Source of the DNA: an uncultured bacterium
GTDB lineage: Bacteria > Planctomycetota > UBA1135 > GCA-002686595
Assembly (NCBI GenBank): GCA_938075305.1
Contig: CALJGV010000010.1
Location: forward strand, 1 to 64,000
Direction of reading: 5' to 3'
DNA: 64,000 nucleotides
Part shown: positions 17,101 through 25,029 of the stretch, piece by piece
Numbering within the stretch: position 1 is the first letter of the stretch
Layout: each line of letters opens with the position of its first letter
The notes under the pieces: model-generated
What the model saw: only the letters and a program-made list of their open reading frames with translations
Database searches by the model: none
Told to the model about the DNA's origin: nothing
Program-made: the position numbers and the translations under genes

Positions 17101-19400
17101 GCGCCACGGTTGGCGGCATGGAGGTCATTCGCTACTCGGGCTACTCGGGCAACCAGCTCCAGGTGGTCGGGCGCAACGTGGAGCTGCAGCGCATCACCGA
17201 GCAGGAGGACCCTGACGGGAACCTCGGGGGCGCCCACGCCTTCGTCTTCTCCTGGGACGTTCAGATCCTGGTGGGGGGTGCCACGGGGACGGCATACGAC
17301 GGGGACGAGTTGCTCCAGATGTCGACGTTCTGCTACCCGATCTCCATCGGCGTCCCGGGGGCCTCCGACCTGAGCTTCGCCGAGCCCACCACCGGGCAGT
17401 CGCAGTTCGCGCAGATCACCCGGCTCGATGACGGCGAGCAGACCGAGTGGATCCGCTACGACGAGATCGACCTCGCGGCCTCCCAGCTGGTGCGATCGGA
17501 CCCAGGCACCCTGACCCGCGTCCACAACATGCTCCACTCCCTCGGTGATGCCGAGGTTCAAGGAGCTGGCGGCGGAGGCGGCGGCGGCGGCGGAGGCGGC
17601 GGCGGCGGCGCAGGGCCCGGAGCGGGTGGCGCCGGAGCGGGGGGCGTCGGACCGGGCGCAGGTGTCGGGGCCGGGATGGGGGAGTCTGTCGGCGCGGCCG
17701 AGTCCCCGTCGACCTCCTCGTCGCCGGTCGCAATGACCGTCGCCCACGCCCCGGAGGTGGAGGCGTCGGTGGCGGGCACGGACTGGGACCCCAGCCGAGG
17801 CGAGGACCCGAACGCGGACTTCCCGCTGTCCCGCGCGGTGGCGAGCATCCTGAACTTCCGCGGCGCCCTTGGGACGAGCATCGGTACGCACCCCTCGGGG
17901 GTCCCGGTCCTACCGGTGGTTCAGTTCGCGGTGCCCGACCTCGCCTTCGAGCGCGGCCGGCCCGGCGCCAAGGACGCCGTGTTCATCGTGGACGGGGACC
18001 TGGGTGCCCTTGGCTATCCGGTGACGATCCACCGGGCCCACTACCCCGCCCCGGCGCGGGTGGTCCACGGCTTCGAATCGCAGCCGGAGTCCCTGGTGGC
18101 CACCGCGGTGGCCTCCAGCGTGGAACCCCAGGGCGGCTTCGCCCTCGGCAACGCCTGCTACGTCGCCTACGAAGGCCCCGTCCTGACCCCCACGAGTCCG
18201 GGGAGTGGCGGTGCGACAGGGGGCATCATCAGCGACCCCCGCTACCTCGGCCGGATGGTCAAGTTCCCCAGCGGCGAGATGCCGCGATCGGGGCGGACGG
18301 TGTCCATCGGTGCCGGTGCGGGCGGCCTCGCGGACTTCGGCGTGGCCTCCGCGACGGTGGACGAGATCGTCTTCGGCAGCCCCGTGGCCAACGCGGGGTG
18401 GGGCGGGTCCCAGCCCGCCGTGCACGCTGCGGGGGGCGCCCTGTTGCTCTCGGCGCGGGTCGGAGAGACGGACCAATCCCTGCAGATCCAGGAGAACGTG
18501 GTCCGTACGGCCAGCGGACTGGTGGGGCAGCAAGGGTCGCCCCTTGGCGCCTTCCCCGACAGCGGCGGCCTCGTCGCCGTCGGCGAGGAGATCATCGCCT
18601 TCACCGCTTCCGCTGCCGGCAGCGGGTCCATCACCGTGGCGCCGGGGGGCCGAGGGCTGCTCGGAACCCGGCCCCAGGCCCACGAGGTCACCGAGGCGGT
18701 GCACTGGCTCGAGGGGTGGCGCTGCTCGGCCCTCGCCGGTTCGATCACGCCCGGGGACGCGGTCATTCCCCTGACCTCCACCGAGGGGTTCCCGTCCCAG
18801 GGGACGGCGCTCATCGGCTCGGAGCTGATCCACTGGACCCGCGTTCAGGGCGGCGCCCTGATCATGCCGCGGACCGCGGACGACGATGGCGAGGAGGACG
18901 GGATCGGGCCGGGGGCGTTCCGCGGTCGGTTCGGGACCCTGCCCGGTGGGTACGCCTCGGGGACCCCGGTCGTTCTCTTCCCGTGCCGCTACTGGGATCG
19001 CTACGCGCCCCGCTTTGATGGGCCGGAGCTCGGGTACTTCGGCCTCCACGTCGACCAGCCGGGTGCCTGGTGGGCCGGCGTGACCTGGCAGGGCGAGGAG
19101 CCCGGCGTTGGCGGCGTGGAGCTGGTGGTGCTCCAGCGCGGCGCCGATGTGCCGTGGGACGCGGACCCGGAGGAGACCCCTGGGCTGGTCTTGCTCGAGG
19201 ATGGAACGCAGGCGGACGATCTGATCCCGATCGGGATCCAGGCGGACCGCATGGAGTGGCGCGTGTTCGCCCGATACAGCCAGGGCGCCTTCGACCCGGA
19301 GTTCGGTCTCCAGCACGGCTGGAAGCAGACCCCGCGCTTCGACTTGCTCGGGGTGACGTACTCGGCGCCGGGCCGCGTGATGAGGAGCACGGACCGATGA
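14139..19400 (+). CDS. gspK: giant GspK-like minor pseudopilin (1753 aa)
   Basis: The N-terminus has a prepilin-like signal, EQG/FVLVLVLFILLALF, with no glutamate at +5, a trait of GspK. Residues about 365-430 contain VNINTAPREVL, the helix-hairpin-helix found in GspK, and a second such helical stretch follows. Beyond the GspK core the protein continues for more than 1000 residues: a LamG-like domain (about 625-785), beta-rich segments with at least two copies of a STEGFP...IGxE-I motif (about 790-825 and 1535-1570), a glycine run (about 1142-1180), and a final beta domain. Normal GspK has about 320-350 residues. GspK caps the pseudopilus in complex with GspI and GspJ, both encoded immediately downstream, so the extension would sit at the tip. 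The gene overlaps both neighbours by four bases. Confidence 0.85.
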   Translation: MRGLIHRTAVRGSSAAVPAEQGFVLVLVLFILLALFALTAPFLATARNADAASEFEKNDVQLRLALDAAGRHARLSLDQTHPALDPTPYYDGLDEVQVSMDFPAGVFDPADPNGVAFGLGVVDVAGLVDLNSASPQVLGNLLGQVARLGAPTSGGGDSLSLAGGSDFAPGTVVSVDGELIRLGDPDKKDESARMVSERGLGTVQDDEGAWQTTGPRPPSTHGVGAAVLGQQAFAPAIWRTLSADGAPQAISTLDEIRAADQFALSGGFDEASLLLLRRTATAHGGLSAGPVWQRATRLVSPLQAGLALSFRPEQGRWMGVGSTVRISDGVNTELRVIIQRGRDGRVYVDRVLDNDYEAFLTTVEVLARRPVNINTAPREVLVALFTNLTLFGQNHRIDEREARNLAATVMESRPFTGMKDFAERLVFPAGGIDVLPSDAPVVPAVFDGNGSILDDPRDAAALYMNGLNANDARLGFATMPFGFSSRQVFELELRANVSAESGIARASGARDRLELVVPQMEELLTVIARQEDFEDQFRLTRSAPYWLTGPETTGRYDGGVTPPSRLIPNLGTLDGQSYIPGISEPVVDGDGNPVPPVRTFASREEDGFVQLDPIRVEGTQFTAGRIMHFDQESRTLEGRYLPDETVTLETTDEMVSWTGRLAPDVLAPLNVSMWVRPESGGDGTIMSVGDRTDASDRVVLGMSGDNLVLRVLDGMGDHRDTAFQEVSELRYPIASGAGIPGLPIGVWSHISVDVRGNRPDQMNMLVNGNATGVERLGMTRLAGPVGTGDGTILVESTEGFPPVCALRIGNEIIEATVASETSFLVQHEFVGPNAGFGGRLSRVRFDVEGSESATPVAQAAAVITGSYGVGTPVIHYGYSLPLTRNVPSGQSVLPGELGPFRVGQAVGLPGDNSLEPVQVQGPFGPITVGRGWGPEVLGPLTLALGDAPEADPEGTDLMAGFNPNGGYAILSGPRLGPVNGLDPNSPDGATVGGMEVIRYSGYSGNQLQVVGRNVELQRITEQEDPDGNLGGAHAFVFSWDVQILVGGATGTAYDGDELLQMSTFCYPISIGVPGASDLSFAEPTTGQSQFAQITRLDDGEQTEWIRYDEIDLAASQLVRSDPGTLTRVHNMLHSLGDAEVQGAGGGGGGGGGGGGGGAGPGAGGAGAGGVGPGAGVGAGMGESVGAAESPSTSSSPVAMTVAHAPEVEASVAGTDWDPSRGEDPNADFPLSRAVASILNFRGALGTSIGTHPSGVPVLPVVQFAVPDLAFERGRPGAKDAVFIVDGDLGALGYPVTIHRAHYPAPARVVHGFESQPESLVATAVASSVEPQGGFALGNACYVAYEGPVLTPTSPGSGGATGGIISDPRYLGRMVKFPSGEMPRSGRTVSIGAGAGGLADFGVASATVDEIVFGSPVANAGWGGSQPAVHAAGGALLLSARVGETDQSLQIQENVVRTASGLVGQQGSPLGAFPDSGGLVAVGEEIIAFTASAAGSGSITVAPGGRGLLGTRPQAHEVTEAVHWLEGWRCSALAGSITPGDAVIPLTSTEGFPSQGTALIGSELIHWTRVQGGALIMPRTADDDGEEDGIGPGAFRGRFGTLPGGYASGTPVVLFPCRYWDRYAPRFDGPELGYFGLHVDQPGAWWAGVTWQGEEPGVGGVELVVLQRGADVPWDADPEETPGLVLLEDGTQADDLIPIGIQADRMEWRVFARYSQGAFDPEFGLQHGWKQTPRFDLLGVTYSAPGRVMRSTDR
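17563..17685 (+). repeat. glycine-codon low-complexity run inside the GspK-like gene
   Basis: A run of GGC/GGA codons, nearly trinucleotide-repetitive at 17570-17610 and looser after that, encodes an uninterrupted glycine block and then Gly/Ala/Pro-rich linker. It separates the N-terminal two thirds of the giant protein from its last ~570 residues. The simple repeat could vary in length by slippage without shifting the frame. Confidence 0.75.
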
Positions 19401-20650
19401 GGGACGTCGCCCGCTCTCACCGCGCCGGGGTCACCCTCGCGGAGCTCATTCTCGCCACCGGGCTCGCCTCCATCGTGGTCGCGGCCACGGTGTCCATCGT
19501 GGACACGACGCTGTCGCTCTGGACGCGCGGCGAGACCGTCCGGCAGGCGCGCGAGGAGGGCTCGGCGGTCCTGTCCCTGCTCGGCACGGATCTGCGCCAG
19601 ATCCACGGCGGGGAGAAGGGCGACCTGCTCGTGGACTGGGAGGTCTTCGACGTGGAACGCGACGGCGTCGTCGAGCGCTACCTCCCCCGGATGCGCTTCC
19701 TGCGCGACGCGGCGGCCAGCGAGGTGGCACGCATCGAGCGCCGCCGGCTCGCAATGGAGGCCCGGGCGGAGCGCGACCGCATCGCCCTGGCCCTCGGAGA
19801 CGACGCCCAGAAGCTGGAGGAGGCCCTCGGGGAATCCGAGCTCCTCAAGGCCGCCGGAGTCAGCGCAGAGCAGGCGTCGCTCGGCCTCCTGGGGGCCCCT
19901 GACCTGCGGGCCTCTCGGCTCGTGGAGGTCCTCTATGCGGTGGTGCCGGAAGGGCGCGAGGGAGACCGGCGGTATACCGGGGTGCTGTACCGCTCGGAGC
20001 GGGTTCACACGCCGGACACGCCAGCGGTGCTGCTCTCGGACTCTGCCTTCGATCGCACGGGGATGCCGGACCTCTCCATGGCCCGCGAGGTGGCGCGGGG
20101 GGTGCTCTGGATGCGGCCGCTGATGGCGACCCAGACCACGCGCCTGACGCCGGGAGAGAACGGCCGCTCCGGCTGGGGCATCGAGCGGAACGCCGCGGGC
20201 GCCGCGACCTCATGGGACGCTTGGCGCCTCGCGCGGCCGGACCCGGACCTGACCGTCTGGAATGAACCGGCGGTGGGCATGCCGCGGGCGGCGAGCCGCC
20301 CGCTACTGCCGCGGCGTATCCGCGTCGAACTGGAGATCCAGCGCCCGGGCGATTTTGACCGGGCCCCCCGACTGCTGGACTCCGTGGAGCCCTCCGCGGA
20401 GTTCTTCACGGTCACCAACGGGGCCGCGCTGCGTCCTGCGGTGGGCGGTCACGTCCTCGTGGCGGGGGAGTGGATGGAGCTCAAGCGGGTTGTCGGTGAC
20501 CGAGCGGTCGTGCGCCGCGCGACCCGCGGGACGGAGCGGCGGCGACTCCCCATGGAGTCCCGCGTCCTCTTCGGGCAGCCGATCGACATGGACCTTCCGA
20601 TCGCGCTCCACGAGGACAACTGGATGCTCTCCGGCGGAGAGGACCGATGA
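19397..20650 (+). CDS. gspJ: minor pseudopilin, GspJ-like
   Basis: The frame is open far upstream, but ATG 19397, overlapping the GspK stop as ATGA, gives a clean prepilin start: RAG/VTLAELILATGLAS with cleavage after Gly11 and Glu at +5. The 417-residue protein is about twice the usual GspJ length. A charged helical stretch (about 110-160, rich in Glu, Arg and Ala) looks inserted in the body, followed by a beta-rich part containing TGVLYRSERV and further on MELKRVVGDRAVVRR. Order GspK-GspJ-GspI and the leader type support the GspJ call over another minor pilin, though the globular domain is not diagnostic by eye. Confidence 0.75.
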   Translation: MRDVARSHRAGVTLAELILATGLASIVVAATVSIVDTTLSLWTRGETVRQAREEGSAVLSLLGTDLRQIHGGEKGDLLVDWEVFDVERDGVVERYLPRMRFLRDAAASEVARIERRRLAMEARAERDRIALALGDDAQKLEEALGESELLKAAGVSAEQASLGLLGAPDLRASRLVEVLYAVVPEGREGDRRYTGVLYRSERVHTPDTPAVLLSDSAFDRTGMPDLSMAREVARGVLWMRPLMATQTTRLTPGENGRSGWGIERNAAGAATSWDAWRLARPDPDLTVWNEPAVGMPRAASRPLLPRRIRVELEIQRPGDFDRAPRLLDSVEPSAEFFTVTNGAALRPAVGGHVLVAGEWMELKRVVGDRAVVRRATRGTERRRLPMESRVLFGQPIDMDLPIALHEDNWMLSGGEDR

Positions 20651-21117
20651 TGAACTCTCCCCGGAACCACGGCGCCCCGCGCGCGGGCTTCACCCTGCTC
20701 GAGGTGATCCTCTCCGCCAGCCTGTTGGCCGCGGGGATGTCGATGATTCTCGGCGTCTTCAACTTCGGAGCGGCGGTGGTGCGAAACGCCGAGCTCCGCT
20801 CCCTGTCCGCGACGGCCGTTGAGGCGCTCATCAACGACCTCGAGGAGAACCTCTTCGAGCTCCGGGCCGACGGCACGGTGGGGGAGCCCGCTCTGATCGT
20901 CGACCGCCCGGTGCCGGGTCGGCCGGGCGTGCGGTACACGGTCAATACCATCCCGAATAGCGAGATGCTGGACCCCCAGGGGATGCCGCGCGAGTACGTG
21001 GTCGAGCTGGTCGTGACCTGGTCCTCCTCCGGGGTCGAGCGCGCGGCGAGGTGGACCACCATCATGCTGCGCGAGGTCCCCTTCGGCGCTCGGATGCGGC
21101 GCCGGTTCGTCCGCTGA
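20647..21117 (+). CDS. gspI: minor pseudopilin, GspI-like
   Basis: A short prepilin of 156 residues, the usual size for GspI. The signal is RAG/FTLLEVILSASLLAAGM with cleavage after Gly14 and Glu at +5. The remaining 110 residues are one small alpha-beta domain, with strands such as GVRYTVNTIPNSEML and EYVVELVVTWSS, compatible with GspI. The gene overlaps the GspJ-like gene by four bases (ATGA) and ends the operon. In known T2SS, GspI, GspJ and GspK form the tip complex, here all encoded side by side. Confidence 0.78.
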   Translation: MMNSPRNHGAPRAGFTLLEVILSASLLAAGMSMILGVFNFGAAVVRNAELRSLSATAVEALINDLEENLFELRADGTVGEPALIVDRPVPGRPGVRYTVNTIPNSEMLDPQGMPREYVVELVVTWSSSGVERAARWTTIMLREVPFGARMRRRFVR

Positions 21118-21203
21118 TCCTCTGCCGCGCCAGCAACCCCAAACGCATCCACAACACCCAACCCCACACCGGCCCGGCGCCCCTCCCGTCCGCCTGGCCT
21201 GAC

Positions 21204-21209
21204 CTACAA
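21204..21209 (+). promoter_or_regulatory. candidate -10 (TACAAT) upstream of the 21260 gene
   Basis: TACAAT is one base from the consensus -10 and stands in an otherwise GC-rich 140-base gap. No -35 match lies 16-18 bases before it. If used, the 5' leader would be about 45 bases and include the purine-rich AGAGAAGAGAG that can serve as ribosome binding site. It would separate this gene from the pseudopilin operon. Confidence 0.4.
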
Positions 21210-21259
21210 TGCCCCGGCGCCCCTCGGGCGCCCGCCACTGAGAGAAGAGAGTGAGAAGC

Positions 21260-22840
21260 ATGATGAACGCCAACGGAATCCGAAGGGTCGCCCTCGTGGC
21301 CTGCGTCGCCTGTGTCGGAGCCACCGCCCACGTGCTGGCGCAGTGGGGGCAGGAGACCGGCGCCGCGCCGGCTCCGCTCCAGGAGGAGCTGTTCGCGATC
21401 CCCGCGCCGCCGGCGGCGGAGGACGTGATCATGCTCAAGCTCCGCGATGGTCGGATCCAGTGGGGTGCCATCGGCGAGCACGACACCATCGGCTTCCTCT
21501 TCCAGCGGCTGGACAACGGCGGCGAGGTCCGCGTGCCCTGGTCTCTGCTGGACCCGCGCCAGTCGGACCAGCTCCGCACGGACTACGGCTACGTTGAGGT
21601 TGATGCCGAGGAGGTCTACGTCGACGCGGAGCGTCTGCTCCTCGAGGGCGGCGGAACCGTGGAGGGGGTGATCGTCTCCCGGGAAGGGGATTCGTTCCTC
21701 GTCAAGACGGACGGCAACCTCCAGATGGTCCCCAAGCGCCGCGTGCGCGGGATCGAGTCGGGCGTTCGCCTCCCGGCCCTGGACGTCTACGGTCGGGAGG
21801 AGCTCTACACCCAGTTCTCCTCCGAGGCGGACGAGACCTCGGCGACCTCCCAGCTCGACCTGGCGCGCCGGTGCGAGGGCATCCTGGACTTCACCAACGC
21901 GGTGAAGCACTACGAGGCGGCGGTGGAGCTCGGGCTGACCGAGGACCTCCTGAAGGTCCAGGGGATGCTCGCCAGCGCCCGCATCAAGGCGGAGAACCAG
22001 GAGCAGATCGAGTACCTGCGGACGGCGGACCGCCTACGCAAGCGCAAGCGCTTCGACGACGCGCTGGCCCTCCTGCAGGCGTTCCCGACCAAGTACGCCG
22101 GTAGCAGCCTCGTCGCCGACGCCCGCAAGCAGGAGGCCAAGCTCCTGCTCGATCGCGACGAGGCCTCCAAGGACCTCGTCCGTTCCCGTTGGAAGTACCA
22201 CACCCGCAAGCTCACCCGTGAGGCGGCGCGGACCGACAACTTCGAGGCCGCGCGCACCTGGGCGACCGAGGAGGCCAGCCAGGCCATCGCGGGACAGGTC
22301 CTGGCGGACGTGCAGGACCGGGTCACGAGCGCCATCACCGAGGACGACGTGCTGCGGCTCTGGGAGGAGCGGGACCGCGGCCGGTACGAGTCATCCACCT
22401 ATGGCCTGGGGACCTGGCTCCTCGGCGAGGACCGGGCTGGCGCGAACGGGGACAACCCCGCGGCGGCCGCGGAGAGCGCCGTGTCGGCCGTCGATGAACA
22501 GCGCAAGGCCATCGAGGATCGCATCAAGCGGTACCTCGAGAACCAGAAGATCTCCCGTCGCAACCAGGCCTCGGACGACGAGGAGGACGTGGCCCAAACC
22601 TTCTGGGAAGACTGGACCGTGAACGGGCGCTCCCTCTGGTTGATGTCCTACTACCTCGAGGAGTCCGGGGACTTCGAGATCCGCCCGCGGGCGAGCCTGA
22701 AGCCCTGCAAGACCTGCGGGGGGCTCGGCGCCCTGCAGCTGCTCGTGACCGGGACGGTCCTCAACGGTGAAACCGCGAGCGTCGCCTCTTGTCCCGTATG
22801 CCGGGGGGTCAAGGTGACCCGCCGCATCTACTTCCGATGA
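21260..22840 (+). CDS. secreted protein of unknown function with two C-terminal CxxC pairs
   Basis: I do not recognise this 526-residue protein as a named family. It begins with a signal peptide ending near AHVLAQ (about residue 28). A beta-rich domain (55-165) with LKLRDGRIQWGAI and GTVEGVIVSREGDSFLV follows, then a TPR-like/coiled-coil helical region (about 195-400), and a tail with CKTCGG (Cys483, Cys486) and CPVCRG (Cys511, Cys514). Such CxxCxG pairs are usually zinc sites in cytoplasmic DnaJ-like proteins, so finding them on an exported protein is odd; they could be a structural zinc site or redox pairs. Start choices are GTG 21251, ATG 21260 and ATG 21263; a purine-rich stretch at 21241-21251 favours 21260. 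The stop overlaps the next start (ATGA). Confidence 0.7.
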   Translation: MMNANGIRRVALVACVACVGATAHVLAQWGQETGAAPAPLQEELFAIPAPPAAEDVIMLKLRDGRIQWGAIGEHDTIGFLFQRLDNGGEVRVPWSLLDPRQSDQLRTDYGYVEVDAEEVYVDAERLLLEGGGTVEGVIVSREGDSFLVKTDGNLQMVPKRRVRGIESGVRLPALDVYGREELYTQFSSEADETSATSQLDLARRCEGILDFTNAVKHYEAAVELGLTEDLLKVQGMLASARIKAENQEQIEYLRTADRLRKRKRFDDALALLQAFPTKYAGSSLVADARKQEAKLLLDRDEASKDLVRSRWKYHTRKLTREAARTDNFEAARTWATEEASQAIAGQVLADVQDRVTSAITEDDVLRLWEERDRGRYESSTYGLGTWLLGEDRAGANGDNPAAAAESAVSAVDEQRKAIEDRIKRYLENQKISRRNQASDDEEDVAQTFWEDWTVNGRSLWLMSYYLEESGDFEIRPRASLKPCKTCGGLGALQLLVTGTVLNGETASVASCPVCRGVKVTRRIYFR

Positions 22841-23892
22841 CCAACTCGCGCGGCCCCCGGTGGCCTGTTGCGCTCGCCGGCGCGACGCTGCTCCTTGGGT
22901 GCAGCTCGACGGAGATCCGCGAGGTCCTCCCCGGCTCGCGGCCCATGGCCCAGGCGCCCGAGGTGGAGGAGGCTCCGGAGCGGGACGGGGCCGCCCTGGA
23001 GAGCGCCGGGCGGCGGAGCGGAGAGCCCGCAGGGGACGGCGGCGTCGCGGCCGACCTGGCGGCCGGACTGAACGTCGTGTGGCCCGAAGGGGTGGAGGAC
23101 GGCGCGGACGCTGCCGTGGCGTCCGTGGCCGGTCGCACGATCAGCGTCTCTGACCTGATCATGAAGCTGGTCATGAGGGACGCGGACCTGGCTCGCGGGC
23201 TCCTCGATGACCTGCTCCTCTCTCGAATCGTGCTGCTCGAGGCCGGAGCCCTTGGCCTCGAGCCACCTGCCGAGGACGTCCAGGCCCGCGTGAGCCAGGC
23301 GCTGGACGCCGTAGAGGCCCAGGCTCGGAAGGCCGGCGCGCCGGATCTGGCTTCCTTCGTCCGGGCCCAGATGGGAATGGAGCCAGACTTATTCCTGCGG
23401 GAGCTCAACGCGGACGCGGCCATCGATTCCCTCGCCCCTCGCTGCATCCGCTCCTGGTTGATGTCTTGCGATCGCCGAGAGGTGCGCGCCATGTCCGTGG
23501 AGGGACGCCCCGCGGCGGATGAGGCCATGGCGAGGCTCGCCCGCGGCGAGGCCTTCGAGTCGGTGGCGCGGGACCTCTCCGTGGACGCCTCCCGGGACAA
23601 GGGGGGCCGCATTCCGGCCCTCGTCCGTGGAGAGAGCGTGCTCGCGAGGGCCGCCTTCGCCACGGAGGTGGGGTCCTGGACGGGGCCCGTCCGCAAGGGG
23701 GAGCTGATGCTGTTCCTCGAGGTTGAGGCGATTCCAGATGTGGTGGAGGGGACCTGGGCCGAGGTCGGGGACGCGGTGGAGGCGAGCCTGGAGGCTCAGC
23801 CCGTGGAGGACGCCGAGTTCTGGCAGTGGAAGGAGGCGATGACCCGCCGGCACGACGTGGACACCGGCCCCTTCCAGGAGCTGATCCGGTGA
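22837..23892 (+). CDS. lipoprotein with parvulin/SurA-like domain
   Basis: With the ATG at 22837 (overlapping the previous stop) the 351-residue product has a lipoprotein signal, ATLLLGC, with acylated Cys at 22. After an acidic linker (25-85), residues about 90-210 resemble a SurA/PrsA N-terminal chaperone helical domain, including VASVAGRTISVSDL, a common opening of the family. Residues about 215-305 resemble a PpiC-type rotamase with AFESVARDLSVDASRDKGGRIP, close to the family's FxxLAxxxSxDxxxxxGGxLG. It should help fold exported proteins in the periplasm. The translational coupling to the CxxC protein suggests a shared envelope task. Confidence 0.78.
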   Translation: MTNSRGPRWPVALAGATLLLGCSSTEIREVLPGSRPMAQAPEVEEAPERDGAALESAGRRSGEPAGDGGVAADLAAGLNVVWPEGVEDGADAAVASVAGRTISVSDLIMKLVMRDADLARGLLDDLLLSRIVLLEAGALGLEPPAEDVQARVSQALDAVEAQARKAGAPDLASFVRAQMGMEPDLFLRELNADAAIDSLAPRCIRSWLMSCDRREVRAMSVEGRPAADEAMARLARGEAFESVARDLSVDASRDKGGRIPALVRGESVLARAAFATEVGSWTGPVRKGELMLFLEVEAIPDVVEGTWAEVGDAVEASLEAQPVEDAEFWQWKEAMTRRHDVDTGPFQELIR

Positions 23893-23970
23893 GCTGCTCC
23901 CGGGGAAGAAGCGCGGGCGCGGGCCGTGAGCGCGCTTGAATTGGGGGCGCGAGATCGCCACTCTCGGACC

Positions 23971-24717
23971 ATGGACGACGCGCTGCTTGGAGCGGAACTC
24001 GAGGACATCGAAGCGACTGCTGTGATGGAACAACCGGAAGACTCCGCCGAAGAGGTCGAGCCCGAGGGCGAGGCCCAGCCCGAGGTGGCCGACGAGGCCG
24101 CCGGGAATGCAGGTGCCGACGAGGCCGCCGCCGACTCCCTCGAGGACCCTTCCGAGGGGGAGGCTGACCGTGGCCCCGGACCTGGCGCGGACCTCACCGA
24201 TGAACAGCTGGAAGAGCGCGCGCTGGCGCTGCTCTTCGCCTCGCCGGACCCGCTCTCCGTGGGGCGCCTCGTCAGCCTCCTGGAGCGCCCGCCCGCGGCC
24301 CGCGTGCGGACCGCCATCGAGTCCATCGGGCACCGCCTGCAATCGGCGGGGCTCCCGCTCCAGCTGCGGGGGATCCGTGGCGGCTACATGGTCATGACGA
24401 TCCCCGAGATGGGAGAGGTCGTGGGGCGCCTCGCCCGGGGACCCGCGATCGAGCGCATCAGCCCGGCCGCCCTGGAGACCCTCTCGATCGTGGCCTATCG
24501 GCAGCCGGTCACGAAGGCGGAGATCGAGGCCATCCGCGGGGTCCAGGCGGGCCCCATCCTCCGGTCTCTCGTGGACCGCGGGCTGGCCCGGGTGACCGGT
24601 CGGGCCGACGTCCCGGGGCACCCCCTCCAGTACGGGACGACCAAGGACTTCCTGGACCGATTCGGGCTCATGGGCCTGGACGATCTGCCCAGGGACGCCG
24701 AGCTGGCCCGGGACTGA
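23971..24717 (+). CDS. scpB: segregation and condensation protein ScpB
   Basis: ScpB, the winged-helix partner of SMC-ScpA in chromosome condensation. An acidic N-terminal extension of ~75 residues precedes the family domain. That domain is recognised by EALLFASPDPL-like text (ALALLFASPDPLS), the central LETLSIVAYRQPVTKAEIEAIRGV, and the closing PLQYGTTKDFLDRFGL, all hallmark ScpB segments. The start is uncertain: ATG 23971 or GTG 23926, neither with a good Shine-Dalgarno. No scpA or smc gene is in the window. The Glu-rich N-terminus is not part of the standard family. Confidence 0.93.
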   Translation: MDDALLGAELEDIEATAVMEQPEDSAEEVEPEGEAQPEVADEAAGNAGADEAAADSLEDPSEGEADRGPGPGADLTDEQLEERALALLFASPDPLSVGRLVSLLERPPAARVRTAIESIGHRLQSAGLPLQLRGIRGGYMVMTIPEMGEVVGRLARGPAIERISPAALETLSIVAYRQPVTKAEIEAIRGVQAGPILRSLVDRGLARVTGRADVPGHPLQYGTTKDFLDRFGLMGLDDLPRDAELARD

Positions 24718-25029
24718 AGCCCCCCGATCGCGCTCAGGGCCGGGTCGCATGTCTCACGAGGACCCCGTGGTGGCTGATCGGTCTGCCCACCAGGTCGATC
24801 CGGACTGCGACCTGACGCAGGTATGGGGCGATCCGCAGCCCGCGGGCCGTACCCCGCAGGCTCCGTTGGGGGGGCTGGCGGTCCCAGGCCCGCCGGCGGC
24901 TGTTGCCTCGCTCCATCGGCGCCCCGTACACTCTTGCCCCGCCTGTCCGGCGAGCACAGCTGCGCGTGGAGCGAACTCCCCGTTCACGTGCCCCTAGCGG
25001 TCCAGAGGACCGTCTCCCGACTCGATCCC
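24718..25029. other. intergenic region, 312 bases
   Basis: No gene is visible here. The frame of the downstream gene is open through much of it, but the text lacks a plausible domain and the product has a natural start at 25030. A promoter candidate lies at 24903-24932. No hairpin with a T-run follows scpB. Confidence 0.6.
24903..24932 (+). promoter_or_regulatory. candidate sigma70-like promoter (TTGCCT - 18 - TACACT)
   Basis: TTGCCT (24903-24908) and TACACT (24927-24932) are separated by 18 bases. Both match their consensus at four of six positions. The expected start near 24939 gives a leader of about 90 bases to the ATG at 25030. Confidence 0.45.

Noticed and set aside
17563..17620. Repeated GGC/GGA units considered as CRISPR or VNTR
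   Set aside because: They are glycine codons in the GspK reading frame without spacers; reported as a coding low-complexity run.
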